Assembly: GCA_963849065.1 (NCBI GenBank)
Contig: CAWKFM010000001.1
Span: forward strand, 496,001 to 560,000
DNA from: TOLSYN sp963849065
GTDB lineage: Bacteria; Acidobacteriota; Terriglobia; Terriglobales; Acidobacteriaceae
Reading direction: 5' to 3'
Length of the DNA stretch: 64,000 bases
Both the position numbers and the translations under genes were made by a program. Under the pieces are notes generated by a model. It was not told where the DNA came from and ran no database searches. It worked only from the letters and a program-made list of their open reading frames with translations. Positions 51,742 to 60,479 of this stretch are shown here, in pieces (position 1 is the first letter of the stretch; every line of letters starts with the position of its first letter).

Positions 51742-52235
51742 GCTTGTCCGTTCGCTTTCTCGGCCTCGGCAGCTTCGTGCATGGTGGTCAGCTTCAGAAC
51801 TTCCAACTCGCGGCTGCCTCCGGGAGTGACCACCGTGGTTACATCGCCGACCTTTTTGCCCATCAGCGACCGGCCGATGGGGGAGGTGGTGGAGACCATG
51901 CCCTTGGTGACGTCGCTCTCCTCGCTGGTCACCAGCTTGTAGACGATCTCCTCGTCCTTGGTGGAATCGAAGACCACCAGGGTGGAGCCCAGCGCGGCCT
52001 TGTCGCGGGGAATGTTGGAGAGGTTCATGAGCGACAGCTCGGCCATGCGCTTTTTCATCATGCCGAGGCGGGCGCGGACGAACTCCTGGCGCTGTTTGGC
52101 CATGTGATACTCGGCGTTTTCGGAGAGATCTCCGAGCGCCACCGCTTTTTTTAGTTCGGCGGGGAGTTCGTGGTTGAGTTCGTGTTCGAGTAAATCGATC
52201 TCTTCCTGCAGCTTCTTCTTCACGTGTTCAGGCAT
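51738..52235 (-). CDS. greA: Transcription elongation factor GreA
   Basis: The 165-residue protein has the N-terminal coiled coil (MPEHVKKKLQEEIDLLEHEL) with the acidic tip pair in GDLSENAEYHMAKQRQ, and a C-terminal FKBP-like domain (SPIGRSLMGKKVGDVTTVVTPGG). It stimulates cleavage of backtracked RNA by RNA polymerase. Its stop overlaps the next gene's start (ATGA). The gene lies divergent from carD, another RNA polymerase-binding protein. Confidence 0.96.
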   Translation of the reverse strand: MPEHVKKKLQEEIDLLEHELNHELPAELKKAVALGDLSENAEYHMAKQRQEFVRARLGMMKKRMAELSLMNLSNIPRDKAALGSTLVVFDSTKDEEIVYKLVTSEESDVTKGMVSTTSPIGRSLMGKKVGDVTTVVTPGGSRELEVLKLTTMHEAAEAEKANGQA

Positions 52236-52327
52236 TTACGACAAACCTTTGTGTGCGCCAGGCCGAGGGGCCCGGCAGCGGAATACAACGCTTCATTATA
52301 GCGCGCCGAAGGATGATCCGAATTGCT

Positions 52328-52357
52328 TTGACCCTGCTTGGCGGCTAAACGTATAAT
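52328..52357 (+). promoter_or_regulatory. Promoter of carD
   Basis: TTGACC at 52328-52333 and a perfect TATAAT at 52352-52357 are 18 bases apart, 36 bases before the carD start codon. Confidence 0.8.
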
Positions 52358-52392
52358 GAGGTACAGCTTGGCCCTGTCTGCCAGGTTTATGA

Positions 52393-52923
52393 ATGACCAC
52401 AAACCCATTTAGCGTCGGCGAAAAGGTGGTCTACCCTAATCACGGGGTAGGGATAATCGAGCAGATCTCCAGCCGCACGATCGGTAGCTCGGTCGAGCGC
52501 TTCTACCTGCTGCGCATTCGTTCGAGCAGCCTCAAGGTCATGGTGCCGTTCCAGAACGCCGAGGCGGTCGGGCTGCGCCGCGTTGTCAAAAATTCCGAGG
52601 CGCAGAAAATCCTCGAGTACCTGTCGGACGGCAAGTGCGAGAGCACCTCGGACTGGAAGAATCGCTTCAAGGAAAATTCCGACAAGATGCGGACCGGCAG
52701 CCTGCTGGAAGTGGCCGTCGTGCTCAAGGGATTGCTGGTTCTGGCGGCGGGCAAGCCGCTCAGCTTCCGCGAAAAGAAGATGCTGGAACGTGCGCGTTTC
52801 CTGCTGATCAGCGAGATGGCAATGGCCCGGGGACGCGAAGAAGAGGAAGTGGAAGAAGAACTCCGCCGTGCCTTGAGCAAGTGCAAGCTGCGCTGGCCGG
52901 AGGCCACCAGCTTCGAAGTCTAA
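52393..52923 (+). CDS. carD: CarD/CdnL-type RNA polymerase-binding regulator
   Basis: The 176-residue protein has the Tudor-like RNA polymerase interaction domain (FSVGEKVVYPNHGVGIIEQI; YLLRI; VMVPFQNAEAVGLR) and the helical C-terminal domain with the promoter-contacting segment (DWKNRFKENSDKMRTGSL and FREKKMLERAR). It stabilises open promoter complexes, particularly at rRNA promoters. It has its own strong promoter and terminator. Confidence 0.95.
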   Translation: MTTNPFSVGEKVVYPNHGVGIIEQISSRTIGSSVERFYLLRIRSSSLKVMVPFQNAEAVGLRRVVKNSEAQKILEYLSDGKCESTSDWKNRFKENSDKMRTGSLLEVAVVLKGLLVLAAGKPLSFREKKMLERARFLLISEMAMARGREEEEVEEELRRALSKCKLRWPEATSFEV

Positions 52924-52944
52924 GCGCCACACCGAGTCATCGGA

Positions 52945-52969
52945 GCGCAGCCTGCTGGCTGCGCCTTTT
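52945..52969 (+). terminator. Terminator after carD
   Basis: The 8-bp perfect stem GCGCAGCC / GGCTGCGC with a TGCT loop is followed by CTTTTG. It is shared with the convergent permease gene. Confidence 0.8.
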
Positions 52970-52979
52970 GTTGGCCGGA

Positions 52980-54137
52980 TTACTCTCCCAGCCAGGCTCC
53001 CCAGGCCTCCAGACTATCGACGTGGTCGAAGATGATTTTGAGGGCGGCCGTGAGCGGAACGGCCAGTACCAGTCCCATGGCTCCCCAGAGCCAGCCCCAG
53101 AAGAGCAGAGCCAGGGTTACCGCCAGGGGATTCAGACGCAGACGCCGACCGATAATTTTGGGGTAGAGAACGTTCAGGGCGATCACGTGGCTGACAGCGA
53201 CCACCGCCACGATGGCGACGAAGCGCTCGGTGGTCAGCAGGCCCAGACTGACCATTACGGGAGGCACAATCGCAAGCACGATCCCGAGGTAGGGGAGCAG
53301 GCTGACGATTCCGCTGATCATCCCGATGACGTAGAAATAAGGCACGCCGAGGATCCAGAATGCGATGGAACTGGTGACGCCGAGGATCATCCCAATGATG
53401 AAGTTGCCCACGATGAAGCCGCGGATCATCTGCGAGATCAGTCCCAGGGTGACGAAGGCTGTCTGGCGGCTCTCCACGCTGAACAGCATCACGGTGGAAG
53501 CCCGCACGTGGTCCTGCCAGCTCAACATGAAGAAGACCAGGAATGGGACGAAGGCGGCCATTACGACTGCTTCGGTGACTCCGAGCGCGCCGCTGGTCAA
53601 GGCATCGAACCAGTCAGAGGACTCGCGAACCGTGACCGTGCCCTTTTCGGGTTTTTCTTCGGGGAGCACGCCCTGGGTGGTCTGGCGGACGCGCTCGGCG
53701 CGCAGGCGGACCTGGTTGAGCACGCGGCGAATATTTCCGGAGTACTTCGGAAGGGCGCTCAGGAACTGATCGGCCTGGCTGTAGGAGACATAAAAAACTC
53801 CGTACAGCGCGCTGCACATCAGCAGGACGGCAAACATCGCGCCTATGGAGCGGGGCAGGCGGAGCCGCTGGCAGAGTTCGACGATGGGAGCCAGCATGAA
53901 CGCGATCAGGATGGAGATCAGGACGAGCACGAGGACCAGCTTGGCAACGTACATCAGGGTGAGCAGGCCGCCGGTGGCCAGCACCGCCAGGGAACCGCTC
54001 TGGATGCGGGCGTGGCGCCGCCGCTCGGCGTCGGTGAGCGTGTCGGGGCCATCCTCGCCCGCCGTGTGAAGAGACGGCGGGCGCAGTCCTCCGGCGCCGG
54101 TGGGTTCGTCCTGGAAGCTGTCCGTGGTCTGCTGCAT
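52980..54137 (-). CDS. AI-2E-family transporter-like permease
   Basis: The 385-residue protein has about seven to eight membrane helices and the AI-2E/UPF0118 layout: an N-terminal helix pair (LATGGLLTLMYVAKLVLVLVLIS), a long amphipathic domain (YSQADQFLSALPKYSG), then GIVSLLPYLGIVLAIVPP and the ending LFWGWLWGAMGLVLAVPLTA. Members include the AI-2 exporter TqsA and sodium/proton antiporters; the substrate is unknown. GGGAGA precedes the ATG at 54137. It is divergent from ruvX. Confidence 0.88.
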   Translation of the reverse strand: MQQTTDSFQDEPTGAGGLRPPSLHTAGEDGPDTLTDAERRRHARIQSGSLAVLATGGLLTLMYVAKLVLVLVLISILIAFMLAPIVELCQRLRLPRSIGAMFAVLLMCSALYGVFYVSYSQADQFLSALPKYSGNIRRVLNQVRLRAERVRQTTQGVLPEEKPEKGTVTVRESSDWFDALTSGALGVTEAVVMAAFVPFLVFFMLSWQDHVRASTVMLFSVESRQTAFVTLGLISQMIRGFIVGNFIIGMILGVTSSIAFWILGVPYFYVIGMISGIVSLLPYLGIVLAIVPPVMVSLGLLTTERFVAIVAVVAVSHVIALNVLYPKIIGRRLRLNPLAVTLALLFWGWLWGAMGLVLAVPLTAALKIIFDHVDSLEAWGAWLGE

Positions 54138-54209
54138 CTGCTGATTCTCCCGGCCTTCGCGGCACGGCTGGCTGTGAATCGCTTCTGATGGAACTATACT
54201 TGCGTTGAG

Positions 54210-54671
54210 ATGCACTACGAAGCGGAAAAGCCGCCGGGACGTACCATGGCGCTCGACGTTGGTTCACGGACCATTGGTCTGGCGGTGACCGATCCGCTCG
54301 GCTTCACCGCCCAGGGGTTGGTCACCATTCGCCGCAAGAACAAGCGCACCGACCTGGCGGCGCTGGCCGAGGTGATCGCCAATTACGGTGTGGTGGAACT
54401 GGTGGTGGGCCTGCCGCTGCGCATGAGCGGCGCCGAGGGCCGGCAATCGGAGAAGATGCGCGAGTTTGTCGAAGTTCTGCAACGGCACTTCGACCTGCCG
54501 ATCCATCTGTGGGATGAACGCCTGACCTCCGTGGAGGCCAACCGCGTGCTGCGCGAAACGGAAATGTCGATCAAAAAACGCGCCGCCGTGGTCGATCAGC
54601 TGGCCGCCGTGCTCATTCTCCAGAATTGGATGGAGGCGCGGCATCATCGCCTGGAACCCCAAGGTGAGTGA
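54210..54671 (+). CDS. ruvX: RNase H-fold pre-16S rRNA nuclease / putative Holliday junction resolvase YqgF
   Basis: The 153-residue protein has the YqgF fold: MALDVGSRTIGLAVTDPLG (catalytic Asp), VVGLPLRMSGAEG, and HLWDERLTSVEANRVL (Glu), followed by DQLAAVLILQNWM. YqgF matures the 5' end of 16S rRNA and has been proposed to resolve Holliday junctions. The start at 54210 has no strong ribosome site; the ATG at 54246 would cut into the first strand. It precedes the penicillin-binding protein gene by about 80 bases. Confidence 0.92.
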   Translation: MHYEAEKPPGRTMALDVGSRTIGLAVTDPLGFTAQGLVTIRRKNKRTDLAALAEVIANYGVVELVVGLPLRMSGAEGRQSEKMREFVEVLQRHFDLPIHLWDERLTSVEANRVLRETEMSIKKRAAVVDQLAAVLILQNWMEARHHRLEPQGE

Positions 54672-54752
54672 CCCGGTGAACACGCCTTCCGTCTCCCTCG
54701 TGCGCCGGTGAGGCCGGTCGAAATGATATGCTTGCCCTGACCCTCACCTGAG

Positions 54753-56990
54753 ATGACCACGCTTTCCGATCAACTGGCGAAGCCAACCCTGCCCGAGGAA
54801 CCAACCCGCGTGGTCCGCCGGGTGATCTTTTGGCTGGCGGTGGCGGCTGCCGCACTGGTTGGCGCGCTGGTCGGGCTGCTGCTGGTTTATTCCACGGATC
54901 TGCCCCAAGTCGAGGATCTGGAGAGATATCGTCCCAGCTCGATCACCGAACTGTATGACCAGAAGGGCAAGGTGATCGGCTCCTTCGCCCTGCAGCGGCG
55001 GGTGATCGCCCGCTACGAGGACTATCCCAAGGTTCTGCGTGACGCTGTCATTTCCATTGAAGACAAGGATTTCGAGCGGCACTGGGGCATCGATCTTTGG
55101 CGCATCATGGGTGCGGCCTATCGTGACATCACCAGCGGATCGCGGGCGCAGGGAGCCTCCACGCTCACCATGCAACTGTCGCGCAACCTGTTCCTCAGTC
55201 CGGACCGCAAGTTCGGGCGCAAGCTGCAGGAGGTGATTCTGGCCATCCAGATCGAGCGCCGCTTCACCAAGGAACAGATCTTCACCCTTTATGCCAATCA
55301 GATTTTTTTGGGGCACGGGGTCTATGGCTTTGAAGCGGGCTCGGAGTTTTATTTCAGCAAACCCGCCAAGGAGCTGACGATCGACGAAGCCGCGCTGCTA
55401 GCGGGACTTCCCAAAGGGCCCAGCGCCTACTCTCCGATTAATAACCCCGAGAAGGCTCTGCGCCGCCGCAACCTGGTCATCAACAACATGATGGAGGACG
55501 GCCGCATCACCGCCCAGCAGGCGCAGGAGGCCAAGAGCCGGCCGCTGAATCTTCGCCTGCAGTCGGAACCCAACGCGGTGGCTCCCGACTTTGTGGAGGA
55601 GATACGGCGCTATCTGGAGAAAAAGTACGGGCCCGATCAGGTGCACGAGGGCGGGTTGCGGGTCTATACCTCGCTGGATATGGAATTGCAAAAGACGGCG
55701 ACCCAAGCCGTGCTGGACGGACTGGCGGCCTACGAGCGGCGGCACGGATGGAAGGGGCATGTGGTCAACGTGATTGCCAAGGGCGATGACCCGTTCCTCT
55801 ATGAGCATCCCGACTGGAGTCAGTCACCGGAACCCGGCAGTTACTTTCATGCTCTGGTGACCGGAGTGACGCAAGGGGAAGCCGACATCAAAATCGGCAA
55901 ATATCACGGGCAGCTCCGCCCGGCCGATATGGCCTGGACCGGTCACCGCTCGCCGAATGAGATTCTTTCCGTGGGAGATGTCGTGTACGTGCGCGTGACC
56001 GCCGTGGAGCCGGAGCAAAAGCTGCAACTTTCGCTGGAACAGGATTCCGGTGCCCAGGCCGCGCTGGTGGCCATCGACAACAACACCGGCGAGATCCGCG
56101 CCATGGTGGGAGGCCGGGACTTCGAGGAGTCGAAGTTCAATCGCGCCACCCAGGCGCTGCGGCAGACGGGTTCCTCGTTCAAGCCTTACGTGTATTCGGT
56201 GGCGGTGGAGCAGGGCGCCATGCCCGATGACACCATCGTCGATTCGCCCATTAGTTTTCCCAGCGTCTCCGGGACCTGGACGCCGCATAACTACGACAAC
56301 AAGTACGAGGGGACGATCACACTGCGCCACGCCTTGGCCGAGTCGCGCAATATTCCGGCCGTAAAACTGGCGGAACGCGTAGGCATCAAGACGGTGATCG
56401 AATACGTGCACAAATTCGGAATCACCTCGGAGATCCAGCCCTATCTGCCGGTGGCGCTGGGTTCGGCGGAAGTGACTTTGCTGGAGCACACCGCGGCCTA
56501 CACGGTGTTTCCCAATGACGGCGTGCGGCTGAGTCCGCACTTCATCCACAAGGTGACCGATTACGACGGGCACGTCATGGAGCAGAATTATGCCGACGTG
56601 CGCGACGTGCTCAGCGCTCATTCGGCGCGCGTGATGGTGGAGATGCTGCAAGGCGTGGTGCGCAACGGCACCGGCTATGCCGCCAGCAAATTGAACCATC
56701 CGCTGGCGGGCAAGACGGGCACCACCAACGACTTTACCGACGCTTGGTTCATGGGCTTTTCCCCGTCGATCACCTGTGGCGTGTGGGTGGGCTACGACGA
56801 AAAGAAGACGCTGGGAAACAAGGAAACCGGAGCCCAGGCGGCACTGCCGATCTGGATGGATTTCATGAAGGTGGCCATCGCCGACAAGAAGGATGAGCAG
56901 TTTCCTGGTGCGCCGCCGCCGGAGACTCCGGCGGGCAACAATAAGGCCGGCTTAACCGCAGCGGCCGCCTACGACGGCGAGGCCCATTGA
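54753..56990 (+). CDS. mrcA: Class A penicillin-binding protein (transglycosylase/transpeptidase)
   Basis: The 745-residue bifunctional enzyme has one N-terminal membrane helix, then a GT51 domain with the catalytic Glu in SIEDKDFERHWGID (about 103) and QGASTLTMQLSRNLF. The transpeptidase domain has Ser-x-x-Lys near residue 471 (GSSFKPYVYS), SRN in ESRNIPA and KTGT near 652 (AGKTGTTNDF). It polymerises and cross-links peptidoglycan in the periplasm. An OB-like insertion (about 350-420) lies between the domains. The start is weak in ribosome signal but matches the family's cytoplasmic tail. Confidence 0.95.
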   Translation: MTTLSDQLAKPTLPEEPTRVVRRVIFWLAVAAAALVGALVGLLLVYSTDLPQVEDLERYRPSSITELYDQKGKVIGSFALQRRVIARYEDYPKVLRDAVISIEDKDFERHWGIDLWRIMGAAYRDITSGSRAQGASTLTMQLSRNLFLSPDRKFGRKLQEVILAIQIERRFTKEQIFTLYANQIFLGHGVYGFEAGSEFYFSKPAKELTIDEAALLAGLPKGPSAYSPINNPEKALRRRNLVINNMMEDGRITAQQAQEAKSRPLNLRLQSEPNAVAPDFVEEIRRYLEKKYGPDQVHEGGLRVYTSLDMELQKTATQAVLDGLAAYERRHGWKGHVVNVIAKGDDPFLYEHPDWSQSPEPGSYFHALVTGVTQGEADIKIGKYHGQLRPADMAWTGHRSPNEILSVGDVVYVRVTAVEPEQKLQLSLEQDSGAQAALVAIDNNTGEIRAMVGGRDFEESKFNRATQALRQTGSSFKPYVYSVAVEQGAMPDDTIVDSPISFPSVSGTWTPHNYDNKYEGTITLRHALAESRNIPAVKLAERVGIKTVIEYVHKFGITSEIQPYLPVALGSAEVTLLEHTAAYTVFPNDGVRLSPHFIHKVTDYDGHVMEQNYADVRDVLSAHSARVMVEMLQGVVRNGTGYAASKLNHPLAGKTGTTNDFTDAWFMGFSPSITCGVWVGYDEKKTLGNKETGAQAALPIWMDFMKVAIADKKDEQFPGAPPPETPAGNNKAGLTAAAAYDGEAH

Positions 56991-57133
56991 TTCCGAGCCG
57001 ATTCGATTCGCATCGGATGCTGAGCTAAAGACATATTTCGCAACGGCGGTCGGCCTCCGTGCCGTGCTCTACCGCTCCCAACCTATATACTGGAAATTGC
57101 TGAATACTGATCGACTGGGGATAGGCTTCGCCT

Positions 57134-58015
57134 GTGATGGAACGAGTTCGACTGACAATTGCCCTGCTGTGCCTGTGCTGCACAACCGGCTGCCTGTTTC
57201 GTTCGCACCGGGTGGAGTCCAGGCGCTCTCTCGCACCGTTGCAGACCGCTTCGGCGCAGGAGCTTGCGGCGCGGGTCGGCCGGATGGCGGCGAGCGTGCA
57301 TACCATGAGCGCCACGGTTGAGATTGACACCACCGTAGGGGGCGAGAAAAAGGGCAAGGTCATCGAGTACCAGGAGATCAGCGGCTATATCCTGGCCCAG
57401 AAGCCAAAGTTGCTTCGGATGATCGGTCTGTTGCCCATCGTGCGCAGCCGGGCCTTCGACATGGTGAGCGACGGCAATCACTTCGAGCTGTCGATCCCGC
57501 CCAAGAACCGCTTTATAACAGGCACAGACAATGTCACCAAGCTCAGCACCAACCCTCTGGAGAACCTGCGGCCCCAGGCGATTTACGATGCCCTGCTGAT
57601 GCCTTCGGTTGACGAGACCGACGAAATTGCCGTGCTCGAAGGGGGCGTGCAGCAGGTTGAGGACGAGAAAACCCACAAGACGTTGACCCAGCCGAACTAC
57701 CAACTCCTGATCATCCTGCGCGGAGCGCAGGACGCCTGGCATCTGCAGCGGAAGATTTATTTCAACCGGGCCGATCTGCAGATTTACCGTCAGACCATCT
57801 ACGACGACAAGGGCGAAGTAGCGACGGATGCCCATTACTCCGACTTTAAGGATTACGACGGAGTGCAGTTTCCTTCGCTGATTGAAATCGAGCGGCCGCA
57901 GGAGGAGTACAGCATCGCCCTGAAGATGGTGAAGCTCGCGTTGAACGTGCCTTTGAAACCGGAGCAGTTTCAAATGGGAATTCCTCCTGGTGCTACGGTT
58001 ACGGAGCTGAAGTAG
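57134..58015 (+). CDS. Putative outer-membrane lipoprotein of unknown function (LolA/DUF4292-like)
   Basis: The 293-residue protein has a lipoprotein signal (LTIALLCLCCTTGC). The mature part is rich in beta strands (SATVEIDTTVGGEKKG; YILAQKPKLLRMIGLLP; YSDFKDYDGVQFPSLIEIERP), a pattern like LolA/LolB-fold proteins. The function is unknown, and a role in lipoprotein or lipid handling is only suggested. The gene begins at a GTG at 57134 or the ATG at 57137 and lies about 140 bases after the penicillin-binding protein gene. Confidence 0.8.
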   Translation: MMERVRLTIALLCLCCTTGCLFRSHRVESRRSLAPLQTASAQELAARVGRMAASVHTMSATVEIDTTVGGEKKGKVIEYQEISGYILAQKPKLLRMIGLLPIVRSRAFDMVSDGNHFELSIPPKNRFITGTDNVTKLSTNPLENLRPQAIYDALLMPSVDETDEIAVLEGGVQQVEDEKTHKTLTQPNYQLLIILRGAQDAWHLQRKIYFNRADLQIYRQTIYDDKGEVATDAHYSDFKDYDGVQFPSLIEIERPQEEYSIALKMVKLALNVPLKPEQFQMGIPPGATVTELK

Positions 58016-58093
58016 CATTCCGTCCGGCGGCGTCGTGCGGCTCGCAGGATGATCGGAGAGAGCGGACGGCTCTTGCGCAGTGAGGGTAATTGC

Positions 58094-59248
58094 ATGGAAT
58101 CGATGACTCCGCATTTGAATTTCTCCGGCACGGTCGCCCTGCCTGCGGATGCGGCAAGCCGCTATCATCGTGTTTTGCGCTATATCGGCGTGGCCGATGT
58201 GTTGCTTGGACTGGCGCTGATGGCGGTGCTGCTTGCCGCCGACTGGACCAGCGGCATACGCAACTTCGCAGTGCGCCTGGCCGGCGATCATTACGCCGCG
58301 GCCTTGCTCGTTTACACGACCATTTTGCTGCTGCTTACCAAGCTCCTCAGCCTTGGCCCGGATTATTACGGCTTCCTGATAGAACATCGCTACCGCCTGA
58401 GCAACCAGCGCCTGCGCGGCTGGGCATGGGACCAGAGCAAGGAATTTGCCCTGACGTTCGCCTTTGGCCAGGTTCTGGTGCAGCTGCTGTACCTGCTGAT
58501 CCGTCTGCAGCCGCAGTGGTGGTGGGTGACGTGCTGGATTCTATTCATGCTGCTGAACGTACTGCTGGCGCAACTCGCGCCGGTTCTGCTGTTTCCATTG
58601 TTTTTCCGCTTCCGCTCCCTGGACGATGAGGAGTTGACGGCGCGTCTGACGCGGATGAGCGAAAAAGCGGGAGCAAAGGTTCGCGGCGTGTACGAGTGGA
58701 ACCTCTCGGAGAAAACGAAGAAAGCCAATGCCGCTCTGATGGGCCTGGGACGCACGAGGCGGATCGTGATTTCAGACACCCTGCTGGCTACCTGCAATCA
58801 TGATGAGATCGAGGCGGTGCTGGCGCACGAGTTGGGTCACCAGGTTTACCGCCATATGCTGAAGTCCATTGCGGTGCAGGGCGTGGTTACCTTTCTCGGC
58901 TTCTGGTGCCTGAAACTGGCGGTTCGCTGGGCGGCCTTTGACTGGAAGCGCTACGACCAGATCGACTTTGCCAACCTGCCGCTGATGATTCTTGTTGCCA
59001 CGGCCAGTTCGCTGCTGTTGCTGCCGTTAATGAACACCTACCTGCGTTTCAACGAGCGCCAGGCCGACGCCTACGCATGGAAAACCCTGGGTTCGGTGAA
59101 GGCATTTTGCACCGCGATGGAAAAACTTGCCGCGCAAAACCTCTCCGAGCGGGAACCTTCGCGCTGGGTGGAGATTCTCTTCCACTCGCATCCGGCGCCA
59201 TTCCGCCGCATGAAAGCCGCTGTGGCCTGGGCTAACGCCCACCGCTGA
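58094..59248 (+). CDS. M48-family membrane metalloprotease (Ste24/CAAX prenyl protease-like)
   Basis: From the ATG at 58094 the protein has 384 residues; the frame also opens at 58049. Several N-terminal membrane helices precede the zinc motif HELGHQ in EAVLAHELGHQVYRHML, with the third ligand in RFNERQADAYAWKTLG. The N-terminal architecture resembles Ste24/CAAX protease 1. It probably degrades or processes membrane or envelope proteins. It ends with the conserved FHSHPAPFRRMKAA. Confidence 0.92.
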   Translation: MESMTPHLNFSGTVALPADAASRYHRVLRYIGVADVLLGLALMAVLLAADWTSGIRNFAVRLAGDHYAAALLVYTTILLLLTKLLSLGPDYYGFLIEHRYRLSNQRLRGWAWDQSKEFALTFAFGQVLVQLLYLLIRLQPQWWWVTCWILFMLLNVLLAQLAPVLLFPLFFRFRSLDDEELTARLTRMSEKAGAKVRGVYEWNLSEKTKKANAALMGLGRTRRIVISDTLLATCNHDEIEAVLAHELGHQVYRHMLKSIAVQGVVTFLGFWCLKLAVRWAAFDWKRYDQIDFANLPLMILVATASSLLLLPLMNTYLRFNERQADAYAWKTLGSVKAFCTAMEKLAAQNLSEREPSRWVEILFHSHPAPFRRMKAAVAWANAHR

Positions 59249-59324
59249 AAGCCGCGGCAACGGTTCGCCTTCGCAGCAGTCCGCCAGTTGCAAGCGCCTG
59301 CGCGGCGCAGGATACAATTTCCAG

Positions 59325-60038
59325 GTGAGCACCCCATCCGCAGATCGCAACTCTGGTGAGGCCGCAGCGTTTACCCTGCGGCAGCGGCTGGCTTTGTGGT
59401 GCCTCTCATGGCTCGGCTATCTGCTGATTTCGCTGATCGGACGGACGTTGCGCTTCGAGTGGTCCTCGGAGCCGGGCAGCGGAGTCGAAAACGGAGATCC
59501 TCCTGCGGTGGTGATCGGCTCATTCTGGCATCGTGCGGTCATTCCAGCCACGTATTACTTTCGTGACCGCGGGATGGCGGTGATCACCAGCCGCAGTTTT
59601 GACGGCGAATATATTGCCCGCATCATCGAACTCTTTGGTTTTTCGGCGGTGCGCGGCTCGAGTTCGCGCGGTGGCTCGGGAGCGTTGCTCGGAATGAAGC
59701 GCGTGCTAGCCACCGGACACATTGCGGCATTCACCATCGACGGGCCGAGAGGTCCGCGCTACGTGGCCAAGCCCGGGCCGGTGCTGCTGGCGAAGATGAG
59801 CGGGGTGCCGATCCTGTGCTTCTACCTGGCGGTGCAGCGGCCGTGGATTCTGCGCTCGTGGGATGCCATGATGATTCCGCGGCCATTCTCCAAGGTGCAT
59901 GTTCGCTGGACGAAACTGATTCACGTTTCGGCGGAGGCAAGCGAAGAAGAGATGAAGCAGTACCACCAGCAGATGCAGGACTCGCTGGAGCGGGCGCGGC
60001 GCGACGGAGTAGCGGCGCTGGGCGAGCAGGCAAGCTAG
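59325..60038 (+). CDS. DUF374 lysophospholipid acyltransferase-like protein
   Basis: The 237-residue protein begins at a GTG and has an N-terminal membrane helix (LALWCLSWLGYLLISLIG). The acyltransferase-like motifs are GSFWHRAVIPA (HxxxxD replaced), SRSFDGEYIARIIELFGFSAVRGSSSRGG and FTIDGPRGPRYVAKPG. DUF374 proteins relate to LpxL-type acyltransferases and probably act on lipid A or phospholipid. A TACAAT near the start suggests a short leader. Confidence 0.85.
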   Translation: MSTPSADRNSGEAAAFTLRQRLALWCLSWLGYLLISLIGRTLRFEWSSEPGSGVENGDPPAVVIGSFWHRAVIPATYYFRDRGMAVITSRSFDGEYIARIIELFGFSAVRGSSSRGGSGALLGMKRVLATGHIAAFTIDGPRGPRYVAKPGPVLLAKMSGVPILCFYLAVQRPWILRSWDAMMIPRPFSKVHVRWTKLIHVSAEASEEEMKQYHQQMQDSLERARRDGVAALGEQAS

Positions 60039-60081
60039 ACGTTGTCACGACCAAGTTCAAACAAGAAGGAAGCGAGGCTGT

Positions 60082-60402
60082 ATGAATGTACGCACTCTGA
60101 TTCTTCTTATCCTCGCAGCGGCGCTGGAAGTGGGCGGCGACGCATTGATCCGCAGCGGGCTGCAACGCAGAGGCGGGCTGCTGTTGCTGGCCGGGGCTGC
60201 GACGCTGGTGGTTTACGGCTTCATGGTCAACATGACGAAGCTGGACTTTAGCCGCCTGATGGGGCTCTACATCATCATCTTCTTCTTCGTGGCACAGGCG
60301 GTCGCGGTGCTGGTCTTCCACGAGGAGATCGAACCGGCGGTGTTTGCAGGCGGAGGTTTGGTGCTGGTGGGGGGACTTATCATGACGTTCTATCGCGGCT
60401 AA
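60082..60402 (+). CDS. Small four-helix membrane protein (SMR/DMT-like)
   Basis: The 106-residue protein has four membrane helices and the size of a small multidrug resistance transporter. An N-terminal Glu lies in ILAAALEVGGDALIRSGL, as in EmrE-like proteins, and helix 4 ends MTFYRG. AAGGAAGCGAGG precedes the ATG. It follows the acyltransferase gene after 43 bases. Drug or lipid-linked substrate transport is inferred from the fold only. Confidence 0.72.
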   Translation: MNVRTLILLILAAALEVGGDALIRSGLQRRGGLLLLAGAATLVVYGFMVNMTKLDFSRLMGLYIIIFFFVAQAVAVLVFHEEIEPAVFAGGGLVLVGGLIMTFYRG

Positions 60403-60479
60403 AGGAGTAATCGAGCGGTCAATCGTTGGATTTCGAAGGGTTGTTGGTTTGGCAATGGTTGCGCAGCGTTGGCGGATAG

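Noticed and set aside
59731..60479. Extension of the GT87-like frame to 662 codons
   Set aside because: After the frameshift point the translation is antisense of the acyltransferase and small transporter genes and is not protein-like.
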